Origin: Cryphonectria parasitica EP155
Lineage: Eukaryota; Ascomycota; Sordariomycetes; Diaporthales; Cryphonectriaceae
Assembly (NCBI RefSeq): GCF_011745365.1
Contig: NW_024468910.1
Coordinates: 4,368,068-4,432,067, forward strand
DNA length: 64,000 nt
Direction: 5' to 3'
Shown one piece after another: positions 12,067 to 22,574 of this stretch. Below the pieces are notes generated by a model that saw only the letters and a list, made by a program, of their open reading frames with translations, was not told where the DNA came from and made no database searches. How positions within the stretch are numbered: the stretch's first letter is position 1; each line of letters opens with the position of its first letter. A program made the translations under genes and the position numbers.

Positions 12067-13307
12067 CTGTAGTACTTGCTACGTACCGTCGTAGTACGAT
12101 AGCAGCAGGTACGATACGCACCCAGTACATGGCAACTACGATACATGGGGCTCGTTCCACAAAGGTCCCCACCACCGCACCACCTCGACAGCTTCCCCCT
12201 CTATTGAAACAGCCAGAGGACTTGGCTGATGGTGCTTGCCCCTCCTCTCTCTTACGCAAGATACTCGATACTGCTCAGAGCCAAAGCCCCCTCCCCTAGA
12301 GACATACTGACTTGCCCGGCTTCACACCACCGTGCGTGCTGTGGCAGGCTGGAAGGTGTGTGGGATACTAAAATTTCCCCTCCTCCTCCTTCTCGACACC
12401 ACTTCGGTGCCCGGGTCGACCTTGTCAGGACCTTTTCTGCTCGTACCCAAGCTTATATGACACTTACAAGCTTGCGCAGGTGATTGATTATACATCGCTC
12501 GCCTCGCCACTTCAGATGGTTGAAAAGGTCTAATAGAGGTTCCTTGCCCTGTCCTGGATATCTTTTGCTGTGCCGGGCCCAAGATTAACACTCTTCACGA
12601 CACAATCCTTTTCCCCCTCCTCCTTTGATCTGAGCGCAGCCGCACCCGGATCTTTCGCTCGTTTTCTTCTCCCTTACACCACGACGTTGTCTGTTCCTCG
12701 TTCACCCTGTGAAGGGATCAAAGACATTTCCGAGGACCATTGCTGGCTCAGCTGGTTAGTCTTGCTACTTTCTTTCCTATCCCGTGTCTGCTCGTCCTTC
12801 CCTCCGTCGTGCTTGTTTGCGTATGACTCGTTGGCTGCATCACCCTTTCGTGGTGAATTGAGGAGGCTGGCTGGCCAGATTCACAAGGGTTCCTATATGA
12901 GATACTCTCGAAAAGAACTCTGCTCCTCCAAAAACAGCCGCCTTGATGAGTTGGTGACGGTCTACATGATACTCACTTGGCTCTCCGGGGGTTGTGCACG
13001 GTACCACCTCTTGGCTATACGATAATGCTGTGTTGAGCCAACACAATCCAAATGTTGTCGCGAGATGTTGGGTACTTTGGGTGTTATTGCAGGTCGCTCT
13101 GGGTTACTACACGACGGCCGCACATTGGCAGAGTTCATGATGTTGACAAGACGATGTATTAGTCTGATACCCGATGGCCACGAAATAAAGTGAATGATTG
13201 GTGCAGCAGCCTCGATCGGAACTGGACCACGATTTACGGAGATACAAGGCTCAATGCAGGCAATCTTCACCTGACTCTATGCTATAGAGCAGGTCCACCG
13301 CGCTCTC

Positions 13308-14396
13308 ATGAGTCTTCAAGATCTGCCCTCCTCCCAGCTTGGGAGCGATTCGACAATAGGCCCACGCGATGTGCCATCCCCCGCCCCTGTGGTACCAACA
13401 CTGTCGGCCTTGAGCACAACGGCTGTGACATCCACCGGGGCAACACCATCTACTGTGGTCGCTGCTCAGACCTCCTACACATCTACACTCAGCTCTGCCT
13501 CAAGCAGCGGCTTTACATCCTCGAGTAGTAGTAACAGCGCAGCCGCAGCGGCAGCGACCACAAGCATAGGGGACAGCCAAGGGGGGTCCAGCGACGGAAG
13601 CCGGTCAACTATCATCATTCTCAGCACGGTCTTGTCTACCATTGGCCTGATCATACTCGCCGGAGGAATTTGGGCGTGTCTGCGATACCGGCGGAGACGC
13701 TCGAGACTGTTTGGCCGCGGCATCACGCCTATCGGAGACGACGAGATCGAGACCTGGAAGGGCCACCGCAACGAGAAAGGGCTCGGGGACGGCAATCAGC
13801 GCCATGCTGCTCCGCCCTTCTCGTCTTCCGACCCGAACAGCAGAGGCCACCAGAAGCAGGAGTCGACCAGCTCGACAAAGAAGCCGCCCAGCGTGATCGT
13901 GTACGCCCGCAGGTCCGAGGAGCAGTGGGCCAGGTCACCTTCGACGCCCGGCCACTACGGCCAGAGCAGCTGGGATGGCGGCAAGACGAGCTTCGACAAG
14001 GAACTACCCTTTACCCCCATCCATGCCAGGGCTCCTAATGCCAGAGAGGGCCTGACGGACGAGGCCATTCCCGGCGATGTTCCTTTCGTCCAGAGCCCCA
14101 AACGCCAGGGCTCCCGGCTCTACAAGCCGCCGCGCGCCCCGCCACATGCACACACGCGGCACAAGAGCTCGAGGTCGAGCTCCAGCCTGCACAGGCTTGG
14201 GGACGGCGTCCGCTACTCGGATGTGGACGAGTACAGATACTCACATGAGGGCTACCAGAACCGCTCCAGGGGCTGCTCCGTCTCATCGCCGCCACCACCG
14301 CGGCTCTCGCTCTCGAGAGACTGGCCTGACGGCAACGGAGGCCTGTCCCCACGACCCCTCGTCCGACCAGATGAGATTGGGCGTGCCATCGGCTGA
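13308..14396 (+). CDS. Single-pass membrane protein with Ser/Thr-rich ectodomain; 5' end uncertain
   Basis: The open frame from ATG 13308 encodes 362 aa: a Ser/Thr/Ala-rich, mucin-like stretch (about 35-100), one clear membrane helix (about 101-125) followed by RYRRRRSR as cytoplasmic anchor, then a polar tail of about 230 residues. The tail starts with GRGITPIGDDEIETWKGHR and is rich in Ser, Pro and Arg. This layout is common in fungal plasma-membrane proteins that link wall and cytoplasm, but I recognise no named domain. No signal peptide precedes the ectodomain. Upstream, the frame is open back to 13275, and a CTGAC branch-like site plus a GAGCAG acceptor at 13292 suggest that the true gene has an earlier exon carrying the signal sequence and that 13308 is an internal Met. 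I could not place that exon. Confidence 0.7.
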   Translation: MSLQDLPSSQLGSDSTIGPRDVPSPAPVVPTLSALSTTAVTSTGATPSTVVAAQTSYTSTLSSASSSGFTSSSSSNSAAAAAATTSIGDSQGGSSDGSRSTIIILSTVLSTIGLIILAGGIWACLRYRRRRSRLFGRGITPIGDDEIETWKGHRNEKGLGDGNQRHAAPPFSSSDPNSRGHQKQESTSSTKKPPSVIVYARRSEEQWARSPSTPGHYGQSSWDGGKTSFDKELPFTPIHARAPNAREGLTDEAIPGDVPFVQSPKRQGSRLYKPPRAPPHAHTRHKSSRSSSSLHRLGDGVRYSDVDEYRYSHEGYQNRSRGCSVSSPPPPRLSLSRDWPDGNGGLSPRPLVRPDEIGRAIG

Positions 14397-16435
14397 AACC
14401 TAACAATCGATTCGGTCACATGGGACGCTAAACAACCCGGAGAGGTGTCGACAGAATCAACCATGGTTCGTGACGATATGGGTCATCTCAATCAAGCCGG
14501 TCTCACGGTGTACGATGATCGCTCAATATGATAAGACGAGACGTCAAGTTCGGACGGATGGATATTCGCTTCGATATCCAGGGATTCCAATCCTCCAAAG
14601 TCAAGTCGAGAAGCATTGTTCCTGCAATGACGTCGACATTGGCTCAAGAAGCTTCTCACACTTGGGATGAGAGCCCCAGGGTCACTTGTCGGTGGTCAAT
14701 CGTCAGCACTCAAATTCTTGTCGTCTTGGCAGTTGAACTCTGCTGGACCTTGTGGAGGGGGAGAGAGCTTAGATACGAGGGGTTTGCCACCGCCACGTTT
14801 CACTATAATCGTGTGTGTACCGTGCCACAATGTGTAGTGCAACACAGCCGTCTGGTAATACTGTACCAAGGAACAGCCTGGATCTCATATATCTCTCATT
14901 TCACCATTTGACCCCCTCACACACATCACCATCACCCCAAGGCCATCTCCAGGTGGGACGGCAAAGCACAATATGGAATCATTTTCCAAACGAGATTAAC
15001 ACTGGACTCAATCTTTCCTTCTTTTATTTCTTTCCTTATGTGTTCATGAAGCCACGAGAAGGAGACCAAGTGTGACGGATATACCCAATACTTGCAGGGT
15101 GGGATCAATGGCTGGGGGTGGCAAGTCTGATTTCTTTCCGCACAAATTTGTATGCGCGAGCGCGAAATGTTCCCTCCAGCTTGCAAAGTGCGCCGCGTTT
15201 GCGAGCCTTGGCTATTGCCTTGTTCTCGATACTCGGGCTGCGCTCCTGTCTCTTACCTGCGTGCATCACTAGTATCTATAGATGATGTCTGTGTGGACAG
15301 GAACACACATGCGCAGGGTTTGAAGGAGAGAAGGCCCACGACAGTCTGGCACAGCTGCAAGTAGAACTTGCTCGCTCTGTATATCTATATGTATAGTCGG
15401 AACAGGCAACAATATATGTGAAATCCAGATCTTATATGCGCAAGAGAATATAGTAAGCTCATCTCCCTTGATGCACATATGGCATGTAAAGCGTATCAAA
15501 TCTCAGATAGCAAGGAACATGCCCTTGAGATGGGAGCTGCCAAACCTTCGAGATGAGGGCAACTTAACGGTGTCCTCCTGGGCTTCTATCCATTTCAACT
15601 GCGACTAGATGTAACTGTCAGATATTTCCCAGTATGATGGCTGCTCTCACCACAGATCGCAAGAGTCGGTCATCAGCCACCTAAGCCTAACAACGAGTCC
15701 TTTCTTACCAGCAATTCCTTGCATAGCTCTCATGACCCATCTATTCATACCTCCTTTCGTGCCTTATGATCGCATGTTCGACTTTCGAATTATACCTCAT
15801 CTCCTATCGGGTTCCCGAGATAGGAAATACAAGTAAGTTTATTTTCTTTTCGAATGCTAGCATATCGATCAACAGCTCAGAAAGCTGTGCAGCGTGAGAA
15901 CTATAGCGGGGTTACAGGGCACTTGCTGACCTCAGCAGCTTTTTACTGTGTAACATACCATGCTACAGTATGGCGCCCAAAGTAAATGGGGGGCCCTCTC
16001 TACGCGTTAGCCCCCTGCCCTACCCCTGCCGCCTACCCCCCAAGCGCGTCGCGTTGCTATACCCAGGAGCTTCTGTAAATTTTCCGCGCTGAGGCGGGCA
16101 GTCAACTTTGAGTTTGTTCTCCATAGTCTCAATCATCTTGTTAACGACTGCGCCCACATATTTACGACAAGGCCTGCGCTGACTACGTTTAGTTTTCACA
16201 ATTGACTACTCTAGCCTACAGATTACCCCTTCCGTCCTAACTATAGACAACTATACAAGCTCGTCTTCATCGTGCGGACAGTGCAAGGACCCTAAACTCG
16301 CCTTGGCACCTCGCACCCCCCCCCCCCCCTTCTCCTTTGTGCACACTTGGCCTGCCTGTTTGTGAAGCCAACGACCGCCACCATCGCCCTTTACCGCCAT
16401 AACGAAAGACCACTGCTGGGTGAACAACGGACGCC
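14397..16435. other. Intergenic, 2 kb
   Basis: No gene seen. Contains an imperfect palindrome at 15958-15973, a run of 14 C at 16316-16329, and the promoter/leader of the following histone-fold gene. Confidence 0.6.
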
Positions 16436-17846
16436 ATGCCGCCACGCAAGAGCGACGTGGCTCGCAGGGGTGAAGAAGCAGCTCCGGCACCACTGGCACC
16501 AGCACCAGCCGTCTCGAGCGCAAGATTCCGACCCGTAGAAGACGGCCTTTCCCCCCCAGTGCCCATCTCCACGCCAGCACCCAAGCCAGCACCCTCGTCT
16601 GCCCTCGCCCTTCCAGCCATGGACACCTCCATGCCGCCTCCGAGCCTGCCTCCGCCTGGGTCCGCCCACAGCGCAGACGCCGTAGGCTTCCACCCCAGAG
16701 CCGAATCGGCGTCCGCATCGCTGAATTCTGTCGGCGGTGCCGCTGCTCGGACGACCCCGTCATCGGATAAGGGCAAGGAGAGGGAGGACAAGAGCGGCGG
16801 GCCCGGTGGCCACCCGAAGGAGGCCGTCACCGTTCCAATCGAGGTATGCCCGGATACAGAATACCCTTCCGAATGGAAAGGAACATGTGCGTCCGCTGAC
16901 ACGATGCCTTGTCTCTTCGTGTTTCTCTGCCTTTAGGAGCTACAGCTACCAAGATCTATCATCACCCGCCTCGCCAAGGGCGTCCTCCCGCCCAACACTC
17001 AGATACAAGCAAACGCGATCCTCGCCATGACCAAGAGCGCGACGGTCTTTATAAATCACCTCGCAAATGCGTACGTCTTGTCACCTATCACATATATGCT
17101 ATTCTCAAAAGTAGTCGTGCGCACGAGGGGGCGAGCTGACGTATCGGACACCCATATCTAGAGCCAACGAAGTCACAGCGCTTCAAAGCAAGAAGACCAT
17201 CATGCCCGCTGATGTGTTCCGGGCTCTCGACGACATAGAGTACGGATTCATGCGCGAGCGCGTAGAGGCCGAGTTCAACAGTGCGCGAAACCTCTCCCCT
17301 AACCATTCTCTCCAGTCTCGCCTACCACATCTCGCTATCCTTCACAGACGCACACCTGGCTGACCGGCTTGACTGACCTGCCGCACAGAGTTCAATGAGA
17401 CACAAACGACTAAGCGTTCTGCCTACCGCAAGAAGGTAGCCGCCTCCAAGAAGGGGACCAAGGGCTCCGACGAGGCGGGTGCCGATGTATCGATGGCAGG
17501 GACGGATGGCGACACTACGATGGCCGGCGCCGATACCACGGTGAACTCCATCGCAGACTCTGCGGCAGGAGGTCAGCATCGTGCGAAGAAGGCTAGGACA
17601 GACGGCAGCGGCGAAGGCGGAGCGACAATAGATGTCGACGACGAACTCAATGACGCCTCTGACCCCGAGTCCGTCCCCGACGAGGACGAAGACGAGGCGG
17701 AAGTGCATGAGGAAGAGGTGGAAGAAGACGAGGATGAAGAGGATCAGGAGAACGGCGAGGCCGAGGAGGATCCTGACGAGCTCGAGGAGCGCGAGAACAG
17801 GCCAGAAGAGGACGAGGCCCTGGATGATGGGAATCACAGTGATTAA
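16436..17846 (+). CDS. DPB4: DNA polymerase epsilon subunit D / Dpb4-type histone-fold protein, four exons
   Basis: Exons 16436-16843, 16937-17070, 17162-17280 and 17389-17846 splice in frame to 372 aa. Dpb4 (POLE3/CHRAC17 group) pairs with Dpb3 to form a histone-fold dimer in DNA polymerase epsilon and in ISW2/CHRAC-type remodellers, binding DNA in the nucleus. Evidence: the CBF/NF-Y-like histone fold at about 137-222, with LPRSIITRLAKGVLP, AILAMTKSATVFINHLA, KKTIMPADVFRALDDIE and EAEFNKFNETQTTKRSAYR, all conserved in fungal Dpb4. The tail after about 300 is a long run of Asp/Glu, usual for this family. Odd: the protein starts with the conserved MPPRKSDV but about 125 Pro/Ala/Ser-rich residues then separate it from the histone fold, much more than I expect for the family. 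All three introns have GT-AG ends and phases that fit. Confidence 0.92.
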
Positions 17847-19760
17847 GCGCCGATGCACCGGCGAAACGGCTCTCTGCTCAATGACTTTTCGCAAGCTACC
17901 CTCATTCGACCAGTCACTCCCGATGCTGTTGAACCTCTAGCAAAATATGACATCGAATTTCGAGAATTGATTCGGTGTCTAATACCCCCCCCCCCCCCCA
18001 ACACACACCAACACACACAAGGGGAGCAGAGCTGGAGACTATTTCTCCGATCACACTCGCCACGACAAAGCCAGGGCAGGTTCTTTGCTTGAAGGTCATC
18101 TGTACTGGAAAAGACAGCTCGCCAGAGGTATCCTCCTCATTCTCCACCGAACAGCTTCCAACCGCGCAGGACTGGGCTCTCCAGGCTGCGTTTCAGCTTA
18201 TCGATTGATAGGCGAGAAAGAAAAAAAAGAAAAGAAGAAAAAAAACCAGATACCCCTCCGCCGAAGAGACAATACCCACTTCCCATGATACGGTCAGGGC
18301 TTCGCTTGCAAAGTTGTCTTGTGGCAAGTACCGTCAGAACCCTCACATCATCTTACCCAGGTAGATTATATGCAGGAATGCACAGACTTTCTGCAAGACC
18401 GACGGGGCAATGCTCCACACCCCCCCCCCCCTCCCCTTCTCATGAGTGCTGAGGCAGAACACCACGTTTCGCTGGACAAGGAGGTCATGGCTCACGAAAC
18501 GGAGTGGTTTGGAAGATCTTACAAACCTTGAACTATCCGTAGCAGTGTGATGGAAGAGTTGACTGAAAGCCACCTTGACATGTTTCTCGACCTCTCCCGG
18601 ATCTATGCCCCGAGGCTGGTTGGAAAGTGTCACGAGGTTTGCTGGCATTCTGTAGCAAGGCATGTATTGCATATATTGCTGAAGGCCGTGTGGGTGTGGT
18701 ACTACGAGATGATTCGACAACTCGTCGGTACCGTTTGAAGTTTTTTGTTTACGAATTTTGGCATGTTGGCCTGCCTTCCCAGCCTGCCTCTAGGAGATAG
18801 AATATCAATGCAACTACGAAGGGGGGGTTTCGATACAAGTAGTACGTTCAAGTCATGGAGAATCAACTTGTTTGCATGAACAGCAATGCTACGACGAAAG
18901 AAGAGCCCCCGACGGGCAGTCCCGATCTGGCCATCGCTACCGGGTGAATCACGAAATTGAGGCTCGATCAAAGGTCCACTCAAGCACAGGTGTGGTACCA
19001 TGCCTCCAAATAGTCGACCGCAAACTCACCTGGTCCTGAACATTCTCGTCAGGATGGAGGCCTGACTTGCCATCGGACAGGCCGAGATGGACCTGCTGAA
19101 GTCATTCATCCAGTAAGATGGTCCCAAAGGAAGTAAGATTGGGAATGGAGTGGGAGGATCTCGCATGGCACATCCTTTGCGCCAGGGTCTGTGGCTCTCG
19201 GTACACACTAATGCAAGATGCAAGTGTTAGGATCGAAAGAGCGCTGCCGCGCAATATTCTGTTGGGTCCAGAATTACAGACAAGACAACTAGAGGCCGCA
19301 CAAAGAGCTGACCCGTTCAGCCCCAGGTCGAAAGCTCGGGTGTTTGCGGAGGAGAGTAAATACTGCGGTGGTCCAATGAAATGCAGGAAACGAGGCACGG
19401 AAGGCTGCGGTCGTGACCTTGTGCGCGCCCATGAAATCAGTGCGAGGGTTCCAGAGCCGTTGGGCGAATGTGCTTCGCTGTTTTTCAAAGAATTGACAGA
19501 AGGTCGACGAGAACCAGGAGGGATGGCGCATGACAATACCCATCCCCGTCGGGGCAATAAGCCAATGCAGGATGCAACGCCCACGTTGCGTCCGTATTCC
19601 GATGCCTGCCATTGCAGTAGTCCCTGACCAGACAGTAAAATATGACAGGGACCCCTTCTCCAGGGGAGTTCGCATTTTCCACGAGACCCGAGTGTTCGGT
19701 GACCTAACCGAGCTCGGTCCAGCTCTGGCCACTGTCATCTGGTGAGACGCGCGGGGTGGA

Positions 19761-19769
19761 TATAAAATA
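19761..19769 (+). promoter_or_regulatory. TATA-like box
   Basis: TATAAAATA lies 147 bases before the ATG of the candidate exon at 19908. It is one of few clean TATA matches in the window, but there is no other evidence of transcription. Confidence 0.3.
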
Positions 19770-19907
19770 GTCGAGGTCGTTGGTGCTTAGTCTGGCGGTT
19801 GTGTCTTAGAGCGAAGTTACGCCGAAAAACGTGGCCTCGGTGAAGCACCTGATGCGTCGGTATCTTGTTGCAATATCTAGTGAGACAAGGATTGCTCTAG
19901 AGTTGGT

Positions 19908-20076
19908 ATGGCACGGGGAGACGACGGCCCCGTGGAGGCCAACTTGACAGCCGACAAAAGTTCAGCGGCGAGCAGTGATGGGAGCTTCGTGACGGTTAGG
20001 GACGACGGAACGTCGCTGAAAACGGGCCGCGGAAGTTGTAGACCTGCACGATGTCGTCGACCTAGGTCAAATCAGG
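19908..20076 (+). CDS. Candidate first exon or remnant of an unidentified gene
   Basis: ATG 19908 opens an acidic/Ser-rich frame starting MARGDDGPVEANLTADKSS, followed by GSFVTVRDDGTSLK, and reaches a strong GTATGT donor at 20077. Read unspliced, it runs to a stop at 20228. Near the end a neighbouring frame reads EVVDLHDVVDLGQI up to the same donor, which looks more protein-like and would need a frameshift at about 20025. I do not recognise the product and no convincing second exon follows. It could be a degenerate gene start or chance. Confidence 0.22.
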
Positions 20077-21180
20077 TATGTTGCGGCTCATCGTCAAGCT
20101 TTGTGGCCCCTTGGCAGAGCTGTGAAGATGTGATCGGTCTGATATCCGGCGTGCGTTTTTTCGCGGGGAGTCGAGCTTGGCGCCTGGGCAAGCATTTCTT
20201 TCTCTCGCCCTCTCGGTCCTCGGAGTAGCTGAAACGAAGAGGTGCATCCGTACCCGTACTATAGTTCATACGGGAAGCAGTACTAGTGTGTGTATGCGTG
20301 CTTGTGCGTGTGGTGCTGATGCGTGAGCATCAATAGACAAAGAGGGTGAGGCGGTAGAGAGCAAGCATGAAGTCAAGAGTGGAGAAGAGCGGACGTCCTG
20401 TCGTTGTCGCACGTGTGGGATGTCGCGAGCTTTAATTGGCTTCCTGAATATGGGGGAAACTATGGCCCACCCTGTCAGGGCCCCCACTCCCGAGGTCCTT
20501 TTTTTTAGAGACCCACCAGGGATGCACACTTTCTCTTAGCCGCAGCCAGAAGAGGCAAGAATTGCAGACAGGGCATGCGGGAGGCGCAGGAAAGGGACCA
20601 GGGGGGGCCCTCGTTTGGAAAAATATTGTGTAGACAGAGGGGCATAGCACGCTGGTACCTCCAGATTCGCAGGTTTGAGCCGTAAGTGGCCAGTATCCAC
20701 CCTTTTCTTTTCTTCTTCCTGTTTTCCATACTATCGACACACACATTCACCAAATTTATACGAGAGATCAGCGAGGTCACCTCCGACAAAACCTCCACGT
20801 GCGGGGCCTTTACGTCAAGCCGTCGAGAAGAACAATCATTCCACAATCTGGTGCCTCAGCAAGCTTATTACTGTGGTATGAGGTCACGCTTCTTTCCTTC
20901 CGTGCTGCCCAGGCAGCCCAGGAAAGCCATGGCAGGCAGTCATTGAGGCAGTTCAAGCAAGCCACGTCCACCAACCCTCGAAGGCAGGTGGATGTTGGAT
21001 CGTGATGCAGCCAACCATGTCTCAAGCAGGCTGCTACTACCTCGCACTCAGGTGCTGGTGGGCCCCGGATGCTGCGGACTTACCAAGATGTTGGGGCTGA
21101 CTGAAACCAACCGAATGCGTTCTGAAGGAGGGTGAACGTTCTGACGTCCAGATTCTGTTTGTTTGTTTGTACATGTTGAC

Positions 21181-21198
21181 CATACTACTAATAGTATG
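21181..21198. repeat. Perfect hairpin of the TAC/GTA palindrome family
   Basis: Arms CATACTA and TAGTATG (7 bp) are separated by the 4-base loop CTAA. It lies 1.4 kb upstream of the transporter gene. Confidence 0.6.
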
Positions 21199-22574
21199 TA
21201 CGCAGTGGTAGTAGGACTATCAAATCCTGGTGGGTGGGGGGCACTTGGTGATCCTTCGGGCCGGGTTAGACCCCATCGAAGACCATTGGGCCAGAGCAAC
21301 TGTCCATTGAGAGCACGTTTCTCGGCAGCGTGCCACATTGACAGGATATATTGCATATGGCAACTGAAAAAGGAAGAACCTGTTACATGATCGAGCTGGC
21401 CAAAGCATTCCAGACCAGCTGAGAAGATAAGCTTCAACATCAGCCTTGATCCATCCACCTCCACCTGCACCAGGCGCTACGGCTCCTAGAAGGGGACACC
21501 GACGATGAGCCATGATGCATAATGCTGCCATGCATACAAACAGGCTATTATGATGGCAGCATGAATTTCATGTATATTTGCTAAGTACATCTGTGATCGT
21601 CTTACTAAAAAGCTTAACCTCTCAGCAGAGCTTGGTGGTTATGAGTGCCAGCCACCATGTCGCTCCTAGCAACAGCTACATGCGGTAAAACTATGTACTA
21701 TGCTGAAGACGTTTTAGCACATTTCTCATGTTTTCGTCCCTAAGGTAGGCACGCTTCGGAGACGGCCGTTGGTTGATTTTTTTTGAGACTTGTTTTCATG
21801 GAATTTTTTTGTTCTCCCCTTCCTTCCCTCCCATTTCTCCTTCGGTCTGGCTGTGCTCATGCTTAGGCTCAAATCGACATCACTTTTTGTCCACTTGTCC
21901 CTCTCCGGCCTTCCGAACTCTGTTTCTAGATCCCATCTTAGCATTTCTTCCCACCCTTCTCTTCTTCTACGATAGGCCCTTCAATCCCACGCCCATTCAC
22001 TTTTCCTTTCGATCGATCAGCCTCGTTGACCGAGAGATCTTTTCAGACTTTCCCACCTGACCAACGCCTTCTCCTACACACGCATCGTGTTCCCCAGTCA
22101 CAAGGTCTCCACATCTCTGGTCTCGCCTTCGTGGCGGCACTCCTCTCGATCTAGCCAGCTCTCCGACCGGCGGCGTCCCCATAATTGTCGATTTTTTTTT
22201 TAGTCGTCTTGCCCCGCCCACCACCGGTGGGATCCCCGCCCCCCTGTGCTGTGATCTTTAACCTCGCAGGACTAGCAGGCTCGACAGGCCCACGCACACC
22301 TCCAGGATCATCGAATTGTGGAAGCCGCAGTGGCTGCATTTTTCTGCTATACCACCTGCCAGCCCAGTCTCTCTTAAAAGGCTGTCTCCTCCTCCTCCAT
22401 CTCACATCATCTTGCGTCCTCTTTCTCGAGCTCTGCAAGGAAACACAACAATTCCTGTGCGGCCTCCATCGCCCTCGTTCTCCCGCACTTTGTGAGGCTT
22501 TTCAGTAAGCCCTTCACACACATACACACACAAACATCCTCTCTATACCACATCTCCTTATACACATTGCAGAG

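Larger units (their letters stand above)
3761..13307. other. Gene desert, 9.5 kb, no recognisable gene
   Basis: I see no protein family, RNA gene or transposon on either strand. Base composition is mixed and not the AT-rich signature of RIP-mutated repeats. Contents: C10 run at 4492-4501, G12 at 6036-6047, GT-rich microsatellite at 6729-6778, TTTC repeats near 10985-11005, and palindromic TAC/GTA motifs (near 7763, 10395, 12054). The longest open frame, 304 codons on the minus strand (5560-6474), has no recognisable domain and an unnatural composition. The part nearest 13.3 kb is pyrimidine-rich and probably holds the promoter and missing 5' exon of the next gene. Confidence 0.55.
17847..22574. 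other. Intergenic, 4.7 kb, with one weak candidate exon
   Basis: No established gene. It holds runs of 15 C (17985-17999) and 12 C (18420-18431), a TATA-like box (19761) before a possible short exon (19908-20076), a perfect 7-bp stem hairpin (21181-21198), and from about 21780 the pyrimidine-rich promoter and leader of the transporter gene. Open frames at 19118-19627 on either strand lack recognisable features. Confidence 0.55.

Noticed and set aside
3761..13307. RIP-degraded transposon as explanation of the desert
   Set aside because: Composition is not AT-rich, TpA is not obviously in excess, and no transposase or reverse transcriptase remnant is visible in any frame.
20410..20801. CACGTG boxes upstream of the phosphate-type transporter as Pho4/NUC-1 sites
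   Set aside because: They are 1.8-2.2 kb from the start codon, and CACGTG occurs in the window at about its chance rate, so phosphate regulation is not supported.
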